Assembly: GCA_023392225.1 (NCBI GenBank)
Contig: JAEVZM010000040.1
Location: 1 to 9,762, forward strand
Direction of reading: 5' to 3'
Origin: Pseudomonadota bacterium
GTDB taxonomy: Bacteria; Pseudomonadota; Alphaproteobacteria; Rhizobiales; Kaistiaceae
Length of the DNA stretch: 9,762 nucleotides
The notes below the pieces were generated by a model. The model was not told where the DNA came from. It worked only from the letters and a program-made list of their open reading frames with translations, and did not search any database. This document shows, piece after piece, positions 1-5,409 of the stretch (the stretch's first letter is position 1; the number at the start of each line of letters is the position of its first letter). Made by a program: the position numbers and the translations under genes.

Positions 1-2
1 GC

Positions 3-440
3 CACATCGAGGGTGGGTCGATTTGGGACGTCCCCTGTGATGTCGCGATGCCGTCGGCGACGCAGAACGAGCTGACCGGCCGTGACGCCCGAACACTGAT
101 CCGGAACGGCGTGATCGCGGTTGGCGAAGGCGCCAACATGCCGTCGACCCCGGATGCAGTACGCGCCTTCCGCGAAGCGAGGGTGCTGTTTGGACCGGGC
201 AAGGCGGCCAATGCGGGCGGCGTCGCGACTTCGGCTCTCGAGATGCAGCAGAACGCCTCGCGCGACAGCTGGACCTTCGAGCGCACTGAGACGCGCCTCG
301 CCGAGATCATGGCCAACATCCATGACCTTTGCGCGGGGACCGCTGACGAATATGGCGCACCGGGCGACTACGTCCTTGGTGCCAATATCGCCGGCTTTGT
401 CCGGGTCGCCGACGCGATGGAAGCGCTGGGCGTAATCTGA
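3..440 (+). CDS. gdhA: NADP-specific glutamate dehydrogenase, C-terminal part (5' end outside window)
   Basis: This gene encodes the end of a glutamate dehydrogenase that reductively aminates 2-oxoglutarate with ammonium and NADPH, a cytoplasmic route of ammonium assimilation. The open frame is already running at base 3 and ends with TGA at 438-440, giving the last 145 residues of a family usually near 450. Recognisable family segments are PSATQNEL, the EGANMP segment, the GPGKAANAGGVATSALEMQQN segment (starting near base 192) and the C-terminal GANIAGFVRVADAM. These match the hexameric NADP-type (E. coli GdhA-like) enzyme rather than the NAD-type. The ATG at 48 is internal, because conserved sequence continues upstream of it. 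There is no functional link to the nar genes; the neighbourhood is explained by the IS breakpoints downstream. Identification is confident; the start and cofactor residues cannot be seen. Confidence 0.95.
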   Translation, partial: HIEGGSIWDVPCDVAMPSATQNELTGRDARTLIRNGVIAVGEGANMPSTPDAVRAFREARVLFGPGKAANAGGVATSALEMQQNASRDSWTFERTETRLAEIMANIHDLCAGTADEYGAPGDYVLGANIAGFVRVADAMEALGVI

Positions 441-466
441 CTCGAGCCGAATGCGGGTGGGGCTGG

Positions 467-502
467 GGAGCCTCGGACTTCGTCTCCCGGGTCCTAGGCT
501 CC
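467..502 (+). terminator. Inverted repeat after gdhA, possible terminator
   Basis: The arms 467-478 (GGAGCCTCGGAC) and 491-502 (GTCCTAGGCTCC) pair with one mismatch around a 12-base loop, 26 bases after the gdhA stop. No T-run follows, so it is not a canonical intrinsic terminator. The right arm overlaps the probable outer end of the IS5 remnant, so the pairing could also be a chance product of the insertion. The stem is seen directly; the terminator role is inferred. Confidence 0.35.
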
Positions 503-787
503 GGACTCATAACCAGTAGCTGACGGTTGCGGCGATGCATACGGCGGCGAGGAAGTTGGTGGCCGATCTGTCGTATCGGGTGGCGATTCGGCGGAAGTCC
601 TTGAGCCTTCCGAACATGCGCTCGATGGCGTTGCGATCGCGATAGAGGAACGGCGAGAAGCAGTTCTTCCAGCGGCGATTGGCTCTCGGCGGGATGTTGG
701 GCATGGTACCCTTGCCCTCGTCCTTGTGACGGATCGCGTTGCTGTCGTAGCCCTTGTCGGCGAGCAGGATCGGGCTCGCCGGCATCT
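498..787 (-). mobile_element. IS5-family insertion sequence remnant, one end and transposase 3' half
   Basis: This is the surviving part of an IS5-type element: the 3' half of its transposase gene plus the adjoining end. The stop codon of the transposase (507-509) lies within about 12 bases of the presumed tip, as is common in compact IS5-group elements. A CTAG at 494-497 sits just outside; several IS5 subgroups insert at CTAG or TA-type targets, so 498 is my estimate of the tip. The other inverted repeat is not in the window, so the tip is unproven. The inner side is cut by the IS21-family left end at about 787-793. Confidence 0.6.
507..787 (-). pseudogene. IS5-family (IS427-like) DDE transposase, C-terminal fragment
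   Basis: Read on the minus strand, the frame gives about 93 residues of a DDE transposase C-terminal half. LLADKGYDSNAIR carries the second catalytic aspartate, followed by IPPRANRRW. The segment RNAIERMFGRLKDFRRIATRYD carries the catalytic glutamate and the Y-(2)-R-(3)-E-(6)-K-like signature of the family, and the end is FLAAVCIAATVSYWL. The first catalytic aspartate and everything N-terminal to it are absent. The frame continues upstream to about 1076 only by reading IS21 sequence in antisense, which shows no transposase similarity. The protein cannot be active. The family call is firm; the subgroup is less sure. Confidence 0.85.
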
Positions 788-1550
788 GCTTATGTTTCGG
801 CTTACAAAAGTGACCCCCATCTCGGGGATATCGGCGTCCACCAATGACCCCCTGTCCTTGAGGCTTTGATGGCCAGATCGGCGGCTTGTGTAGCCGCGGA
901 TCGAGACGGGGATGTTGGTAGTGGAGACGGTGCCGAAGATCCGGCGCGAGCACTTCGCGCGGGGCAAGGGCGTGAAGACGATCGCGCGGGAGATGGGCCT
1001 GGCGCGCAACACGGTGCGCAAGATCCTGCGGTCGGGGGATACGGCGCCGGAGTACGAGCGGCGCGAGCAGCCGCACCCGAAGCTGGGGCCGTTCATCGAG
1101 CGGCTGGAGGGACTGCTGGAGGCCAATGCGTCAGGGGCGCGCAAGGATCGGCTGACACTGATGCGGATCACCGATCTGCTCAGCCGGGAGGGCTATGGCG
1201 GCGGCTACGACGCGGTGCGGTGCTATGCAGGACGCTGGTCGGTCCAACGCCGGGGTGTGAGCTCTCCGGTTGAGGCCTTCGTACCTCTGAGCTTTGCGCC
1301 GGGCGACGCCTACCAGTTCGACTGGAGCCACGAACAGGTCGAGATCGGCGGCACGCCGCTGACGGTGAAGGTGGCGCACGTGCGGCTCTGCCATAGTTGC
1401 CGGTTCTACATCCGGGCCTATCCGCGGGAGACCCAGGAGATGGTGTTCGATGCTCACGCCCGGGCCTTCCAGGCGTTCGGCAGCGTCACGCGCCGGGGCA
1501 TCTACGACAACATGAAGACCGCCGTTGAAGCGGTGTTTACCGGCAAGAAA
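788..1550 (+). mobile_element. IS21-family insertion sequence, left part only
   Basis: This is the left portion of an IS21-type element inserted in the IS5 transposase gene. It contains the left terminus with repeated TGACCCCC motifs and the first 213 codons of istA. The rest of istA, the whole of istB and the right terminus are missing. The left tip lies at TG 787/788 or TGT 793; without the right end or the target duplication I cannot choose. The right boundary near 1550 is placed where istA similarity stops after GKK and a different minus-strand gene begins. A full element of this family is usually 2-2.6 kb, so more than half was lost. Confidence 0.75.
807..855 (+). repeat. IS21-type terminal repeats
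   Basis: Two copies of a TGACCCCC motif lie in the same orientation, at 811-818 (within AAAAGTGACCCCCAT) and 845-852 (within CCAATGACCCCCTG), 34 bases apart. IS21-family ends typically carry multiple short repeats that bind the IstA transposase, and AAAnTGACCCCC is a familiar form. They lie between the presumed left tip and the istA start. The assignment follows from the motif and from the istA gene beside it. Confidence 0.65.
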
Positions 1551-1574
1551 CCCGCCGCGTTCTGCTGGCTATAG
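912..1574 (+). pseudogene. istA: IS21-family transposase IstA, truncated
   Basis: IstA is the DDE integrase of IS21 elements and works with the ATPase IstB. Residues about 6-45 form the N-terminal helix-turn-helix (GVKTIAREMGLARNTVRKIL). The catalytic core starts with AYQFDWSHE, giving the first aspartate at D137, and continues to RRGIYDNMKTAVEAVF, giving the second aspartate at D199. Similarity stops at GKK (residues 211-213, base 1550), where the family normally continues to the catalytic glutamate. Seven unrelated residues follow before TAG at 1572-1574. About 213 of the usual roughly 500 residues remain, so the gene is dead. The ATG at 912 is chosen because it precedes the conserved helix-turn-helix; GACGGGG just before it is a weak binding site. 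No istB is present. Confidence 0.9.
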
Positions 1575-1663
1575 ATGGTGGCGATGTTGGTAAGCGCGCC
1601 CAGGTTCGAAAGGGCTGTCGCGAAGTTGACGGCGGTGGTCGCCGGTGCGGTGAAGTAAGCCAT
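1551..1663 (-). pseudogene. 5' end of an unrecognised small gene, cut by the IS21 remnant
   Basis: An ATG at 1663 (minus strand) follows a strong Shine-Dalgarno AAAGGAGG (1672-1679) at eight bases, which is the main evidence for a real gene. It encodes about 37 native residues beginning MAYFTAPATTAVNFATALSN, rich in Ala, Thr and Asn with no basic stretch. After the IS breakpoint near 1550 the frame runs into antisense istA and stops at 1502, giving a 53-residue chimera. I do not recognise the protein. The MAYF start and small-protein look recall the short DUF1127-type proteins of Alphaproteobacteria, but the diagnostic C-terminal part of those is missing, so this is only a guess. It lies 143 bases downstream of narR on the same strand and could be read through from it. 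Confidence 0.5.
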
Positions 1664-1671
1664 GGCTGATG

Positions 1672-1679
1672 CCTCCTTT
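1672..1679 (-). promoter_or_regulatory. Strong ribosome binding site of the truncated small gene
   Basis: On the minus strand the sequence is AAAGGAGG, eight bases before the ATG at 1663. It is the best Shine-Dalgarno in the IS-to-narR region and fixes the start, against the longer in-frame alternatives at 1843 or about 1782 that lack such a site. Confidence 0.65.
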
Positions 1680-1741
1680 GGCAAGTCGGATGGCCATGGC
1701 GCGATGCCGTTGGCCGGTTGCCGGGGGAGGTAGCAGCGACG

Positions 1742-1766
1742 GGTCGACGACAGGTAGTCTTCGACC
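1742..1766. other. Hairpin between narR and the small gene
   Basis: GGTCGACGAC (1742-1751) and GTCTTCGACC (1757-1766) pair with one mismatch around the five-base loop AGGTA. It lies 41-65 bases past the narR stop. There is no T-run on the minus strand, so it is not a standard intrinsic terminator; it could be a transcript 3'-end or pausing structure. Apart from this hairpin I see nothing else in 1680-1806. Confidence 0.35.
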
Positions 1767-1806
1767 ACTCGCGCCGTCGCCATAAGAGAACCCCACCTTG
1801 TCCGCT

Positions 1807-2514
1807 CTAATCTTCCCCATCGATAAGGGGATCTGGCGAGCATTTCGACGCGAGTGACAAAGCGTCGTCGATGAATATTGTTTGACCCTTCACGCGCACG
1901 CCCGACTTCTCCAACGCCGACAGGGCGCGAGAAAATGACTCCCGCGTCATCCCGAGTTCCGACGCGATGAGGTTCTTCTCATAGGGCAGCACAGCGCGTT
2001 CGGGGTTTCCCTGACTGCGTGCCAACGCCAGAAGATAGCAGCCTACGCGCTCGGGCGCGGTGCGTAGTTTGAGGCTCTTCACCTGACGGACCATGCGCCG
2101 GAACTGACGGGCGAGGCTGTCGATGACGGCTCGCGCAAGGACGGTGTCCTCCGCCACAGCTGACCGGAAGGTCGCTGCATGGATCATCAGGAGGCGCGAA
2201 GCCTCCGGCACGCGCGCACCCATCAGGTACGGCGCTCCGGTGACCACCGCCGCGGGGATTATCAGCTCTGGTGGCTGAACGACCTCTATGAGCACCTGGC
2301 GCGCCGCGGAGGAGCTGCCCAGCAGGTGGGCAGATCCGGACATTACGATGATCTGGAAGGTCGGTAGTTCGCCCTGCTCGAAGATGACGGTGCCGGACGC
2401 GACGCTGTGCTGAACCGAATTGGCAACTAGCTCTTGCTGCAACCTTGGCGACAGGCCCTGGAGGAGTGGCAGGTCTTCCGGCATGAAGCCTTTCCCGCTT
2501 TCCGTTGCTGCCAT
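1807..2514 (-). CDS. narR: Crp/Fnr-family regulator of nitrate respiration, NarR type
   Basis: The 235-residue protein has the Crp/Fnr layout: beta-roll sensor at about 20-120, dimerisation helix at about 121-150 (VIDSLARQFRRMVRQV) and C-terminal helix-turn-helix at about 175-205. The recognition helix reads MTRESFSRALSAL. Its E192, S195 and R196 match the E-x-x-S-R of E. coli FNR that reads TTGAT half-sites. Only two cysteines occur (C159, C225) and none is N-terminal, so it cannot hold an FNR-type 4Fe-4S cluster. In Paracoccus the cluster-less NarR sits divergently upstream of narKGHJI and activates it in response to nitrate or nitrite, as here. The start ATG at 2514 has a weak upstream site (CGACGGG); an in-frame ATG at 2484 (residue 11), preceded by GGGAAAGG, is possible. 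A DNR/NnrR-like protein is the main alternative, but the position favours NarR. It is probably autoregulated from the shared promoter. Confidence 0.85.
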   Translation of the reverse strand: MAATESGKGFMPEDLPLLQGLSPRLQQELVANSVQHSVASGTVIFEQGELPTFQIIVMSGSAHLLGSSSAARQVLIEVVQPPELIIPAAVVTGAPYLMGARVPEASRLLMIHAATFRSAVAEDTVLARAVIDSLARQFRRMVRQVKSLKLRTAPERVGCYLLALARSQGNPERAVLPYEKNLIASELGMTRESFSRALSALEKSGVRVKGQTIFIDDALSLASKCSPDPLIDGED

Positions 2515-2556
2515 CCCGTCGACACCTCGACTGCTGAACTGCGCTCTGGTCAGTGT

Positions 2557-2570
2557 GTGACATTAGTCAA
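2557..2570. promoter_or_regulatory. Second Crp/Fnr-type palindrome, between narR and narK
   Basis: GTGAC-ATTA-GTCAA contains a perfect TGAC-N4-GTCA inverted repeat. Its centre (2563.5) is 22 bases, about two helical turns, from the centre of the FNR box and about 50 bases upstream of the narR start. The TGAC/GTCA core differs from the TTGAT consensus in the last base of each half-site and resembles sites of NNR/DNR-type regulators. It could serve narR autoregulation or a second regulator. The pairing is seen directly; the function is inferred. Confidence 0.5.
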
Positions 2571-2578
2571 ATATCACT

Positions 2579-2592
2579 TTGATGCACATCAA
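2579..2592. promoter_or_regulatory. Perfect FNR/NarR box of the narK promoter
   Basis: TTGAT-GCAC-ATCAA matches the FNR consensus TTGAT-N4-ATCAA at all ten specified positions. Its centre (2585.5) is 71.5 bases from both the narK ATG (2657) and the narR ATG (2514). If it acts at -41.5 as a class II site, narK transcription would begin near 2627 and the -10 element would fall at 2615-2620, where TAGTAC is a weak match. The recognition helix of the adjacent narR product fits this half-site. Confidence 0.85.
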
Positions 2593-2642
2593 GGATCGTC
2601 AGTCGCTCCACAGCTAGTACGTCGAGTGTCCTTTGGCGTACC

Positions 2643-2649
2643 GGGGGAA
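2643..2649 (+). promoter_or_regulatory. Ribosome binding site of narK
   Basis: GGGGGAA lies seven bases before the ATG at 2657. No comparable site precedes the in-frame TTG at 2633, so this favours the ATG as the narK start. Confidence 0.5.
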
Positions 2650-2656
2650 CCCAGAA

Positions 2657-5392
2657 ATGCGCGATGCGACGCAACCGGGAGCAGGTCAGATTCTTGGGAT
2701 GAGCACCGTGGCTTTCACGGTCTGCTTTGCCGTCTGGACGATCTTCGCGATCATCGGCATCCGCATTCGCGAGGAGCTTGGCCTCAGTGAGGCACAGTTT
2801 GGGCTGCTGGTCGGCACACCAATACTCAGCGGCTCCCTGAGCCGCGTCGCGCTCGGCATATGGACGGACCGCTACGGTGGTCGGCTCGTCTTCACGCTCA
2901 CCATGCTCGCTGCTGCGACCGCCACGTTCCTGCTTTCCTACGCTCACACCTATCCGCAGATCCTGATCGCGGCCCTCGGAGTCGGCATCGCGGGCGGCTC
3001 CTTCGCTGTCGGGGTCGCCTATGTCTCGCGCTGGTACCCCAAGGAAAAGCAGGGCATGGCGCTTGGCATCTTCGGCGCCGGCAATGTCGGCTCCGCTGTC
3101 ACCAAGATTCTTGCGCCGCTCGTGATGGTCGCGCTCGGCTGGGAGGCCGTGGCGCAGGTCTGGGCCGCCGCGCTGGCGCTGACGGCGCTGGTGTTCTGGT
3201 TCACCACCCGGGATGATCCGGTGATCGAGGAGCGGCGTCGGACGGGGGTCCGCCCGAAGAGCGCGTGGCTCGAACTCGCACCGCTGAAGAACGTCCAGAT
3301 CTGGCGCTTCTCGCTCTATTACTTCTTTGTATTCGGCGCGTTCGTGGCGCTCGCCCTCTGGCTTCCCCAGTATCTCGTCAACGTCTACGGCTTGCGCATC
3401 GAGACCGCAGGCATCATCGCCGCCGTGTTTTCCGTGCCGGCGTCGCTGTTTCGCGTCTATGGCGGCCACCTGTCCGATACCTACGGCGCCCGCCGCGTCC
3501 TTTACTGGACCTTCCTCGTATCGGTGGCGGCGACGTTCATCCTGTCGTATCCCCCGACCGACTACGTGGTCCATGGCGCCGACGGTACGATCGCGTTCCA
3601 TGTCGAGATGGGCCTCGTGCCGTTCATCGTCACGATCTTCGTGCTCGGCTTCTTCATGGCCCTCGGCAAGGCCGCAGTCTACAAGCACATCCCCGCCTAC
3701 TACCCCGAACACGTCGGCTCCGTCGGCGGTCTGGTCGGGATGATCGGCGGCCTTGGCGGCTTCATCCTGCCGATCCTGTTCGGCGTCCTTCTCGACCTCA
3801 CTGGCCTCTGGACGAGCTGCTTCATGCTGCTGTTCGTCATCGTCGCCGGCGCACTGATCTGGATGCACGTCGCGGTCCGCCAGATGGAGCGCGCCGCGGC
3901 CGGGGCCGAGTTCGCGAAGCTGCCGCCGTTCCCCGAGATGCAGGGCATGCCCGAGCCGGTGCTCGCGCCGCGGGTCGAGCGGAAGGTCCTCACCGACTGG
4001 CGTCCGGAAGACCCGACGTTCTGGGAACGTACAGGGCGGGCGATCGCGCGCCGCAATCTCTGGCTCTCGATTCCCGCGCTGCTTCTGTCGTTCGCCGTCT
4101 GGCAGGTATGGTCCGTGGTCGTCGCCAAACTGCCGCAGGTCGGTTTCGCCTTCACCACCGACGAGCTCTTCTGGCTCGCGGCCCTGCCGGGCATCTCGGG
4201 CGCGGTGCTCCGGGTCTTCTACTCGTTCATGGTCCCGATCTTCGGTGGCCGGCTGTGGACGACCGTGACGACCTGGTCGCTGGTCATCCCGGCGGTGGGC
4301 ATCGGCTATGCGGTCCAGAATCCCGACACGCCCTACGTTGTCCTCCTCGGGCTTGCGCTGCTCTGTGGCTTCGGCGGCGGCAATTTCGCCTCGTCCATGG
4401 CGAACATCTCGTTCTTCTTCCCGAAGGCCGAGAAAGGCAACGCGCTCGCCCTCAATGCCGGGCTCGGTAATCTCGGGGTCAGCGTCGTCCAGTTCGTCGT
4501 GCCGATCGCCATCACCGCGAGCGTCTTCGGCTGGTTCGGCGGCGACCCGCAGATGGTCGCCGGCCCGACGGGACCCGCCCCGATGTGGCTGCAGAACGCC
4601 GGCTTCGTGTTCGTGCCGTTCATCGCGCTCTCGGCCTTCGCCTCGTGGTTCGGCATGAACGACATCGCCTCGGCGCGCGCCTCCTTCGCCGAACAGGCGG
4701 TGATCTTCGAGCGCCGCCACACCTGGATCATGTGCTGGCTCTATACCGGCACATTCGGCTCGTTCATCGGCTACTCGGCGGCGTTCCCGCTCCTCAGCGC
4801 GATGCTGTTCCCCGAGGTCAACGCGCTCCAGTTCGCCTTCCTCGGTCCGCTCGTCGGCGCCCTGTCACGCTCGGGCACCGGCTGGATCGCCGACCGCTTC
4901 GGCGGGGCCCGGGTCACTCTGTGGGTCTTCGTCCTGATGATGATCGGTGTCGGCGGCGTGCTGTGGTTCATCGGCATCAAGGATCGACCGGGAGCTTACT
5001 GGGGGTTCTTCGCCTCCTTCCTCGTCCTCTTCTTCGCGACCGGCGTCGGCAATGCCTCGACGTTCCAGATGATCCCCGCGATCAGCGCCCGCGAGATGGA
5101 CAGGCTGATGCCCGACGCGGACCCGGCCGCCCGACGCCGCCAGGCGGAGAAGGAAGCGGCCGCCATCACCGGCTTCACCTCCGCCATCGCCGCCTTCGGT
5201 GCGTTCTTCATCCCCAAGGGCTTCGGCTCGTCGATCGCGATGACCGGCGGCGCCGAGGTCGCGCTCTGGGGTTTCCTCGCCTTCTACGTGATCTGCCTGG
5301 CCCTCACCTGGGTCGTCTATGCGCGCCCCGGCGGCCTTCTCCACGACGTCGAGCGTGCCCGGCGCTCGGCCCGCTTAGCCACCGCCACCTGA
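2657..5392 (+). CDS. narK: Fused NarK1-NarK2 nitrate/nitrite transporter
   Basis: The 911-residue inner-membrane protein is two complete major-facilitator domains in one chain, about 24 membrane segments. Domain 1 (about 1-408) is NarK1-like, typically a proton-nitrate symporter; domain 2 (about 466-900) is NarK2-like, typically a nitrate/nitrite antiporter. Each has two nitrate-signature segments: near 110-145 (GIAGGSFAVG) and 337-370 in domain 1, near 571-610 (GFGGGNFASSMANISFFFPK) and 796-850 in domain 2. The four arginines at the places of the substrate-binding pair of E. coli NarK are present: R63 and R266, then R519 and R738. A hydrophilic linker of about 55 residues (about 410-465) joins the domains. 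Such fusions are known upstream of narG in Paracoccus. The start is the ATG with GGGGGAA before it; a TTG at 2633 would add eight residues and has no binding site. It is the first gene of the operon, 17 bases before narG. Confidence 0.93.
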   Translation: MRDATQPGAGQILGMSTVAFTVCFAVWTIFAIIGIRIREELGLSEAQFGLLVGTPILSGSLSRVALGIWTDRYGGRLVFTLTMLAAATATFLLSYAHTYPQILIAALGVGIAGGSFAVGVAYVSRWYPKEKQGMALGIFGAGNVGSAVTKILAPLVMVALGWEAVAQVWAAALALTALVFWFTTRDDPVIEERRRTGVRPKSAWLELAPLKNVQIWRFSLYYFFVFGAFVALALWLPQYLVNVYGLRIETAGIIAAVFSVPASLFRVYGGHLSDTYGARRVLYWTFLVSVAATFILSYPPTDYVVHGADGTIAFHVEMGLVPFIVTIFVLGFFMALGKAAVYKHIPAYYPEHVGSVGGLVGMIGGLGGFILPILFGVLLDLTGLWTSCFMLLFVIVAGALIWMHVAVRQMERAAAGAEFAKLPPFPEMQGMPEPVLAPRVERKVLTDWRPEDPTFWERTGRAIARRNLWLSIPALLLSFAVWQVWSVVVAKLPQVGFAFTTDELFWLAALPGISGAVLRVFYSFMVPIFGGRLWTTVTTWSLVIPAVGIGYAVQNPDTPYVVLLGLALLCGFGGGNFASSMANISFFFPKAEKGNALALNAGLGNLGVSVVQFVVPIAITASVFGWFGGDPQMVAGPTGPAPMWLQNAGFVFVPFIALSAFASWFGMNDIASARASFAEQAVIFERRHTWIMCWLYTGTFGSFIGYSAAFPLLSAMLFPEVNALQFAFLGPLVGALSRSGTGWIADRFGGARVTLWVFVLMMIGVGGVLWFIGIKDRPGAYWGFFASFLVLFFATGVGNASTFQMIPAISAREMDRLMPDADPAARRRQAEKEAAAITGFTSAIAAFGAFFIPKGFGSSIAMTGGAEVALWGFLAFYVICLALTWVVYARPGGLLHDVERARRSARLATAT

Positions 5393-5393
5393 C

Positions 5394-5398
5394 GGGAG
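5394..5398 (+). promoter_or_regulatory. Ribosome binding site of narG
   Basis: GGGAG begins one base after the narK stop and lies eleven bases before the narG ATG at 5410. The spacing is a little long. It supports the ATG at 5410 over the much longer in-frame opening that runs back inside narK. Confidence 0.5.
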
Positions 5399-5409
5399 CC
5401 AACAGCCTC

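Noticed and set aside
494..1171. Single minus-strand gene across the IS region
   Set aside because: Only the 507-787 part in one frame resembles a transposase; the remainder is antisense to istA or a different frame.
866..1273. Plus-strand open frame overlapping the istA start
   Set aside because: It is out of frame with istA, Ala/Gly/Arg-rich and without homology that I recognise; the istA frame has the helix-turn-helix and DDE residues.
1664..1843. Upstream extension of the small minus-strand gene to 1843 or about 1782
   Set aside because: The extension overlaps the narR end, has no good ribosome binding site, and the strong AAAGGAGG points to the ATG at 1663.
2633..2656. TTG at 2633 as the narK start
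   Set aside because: No Shine-Dalgarno precedes it, while the ATG at 2657 follows GGGGGAA.
2567..4720. 717-codon open frame on the minus strand opposite narK
   Set aside because: It is a hydrophilic Glu/Arg/Asp/His-rich antisense of a membrane-protein gene, with no domain, and it overlaps the FNR box region.
4585..5409. Long in-frame opening upstream of narG that would add 275 residues
   Set aside because: It overlaps narK in another frame, its translation is arginine-rich shadow sequence, and narG family similarity begins exactly at the ATG at 5410.
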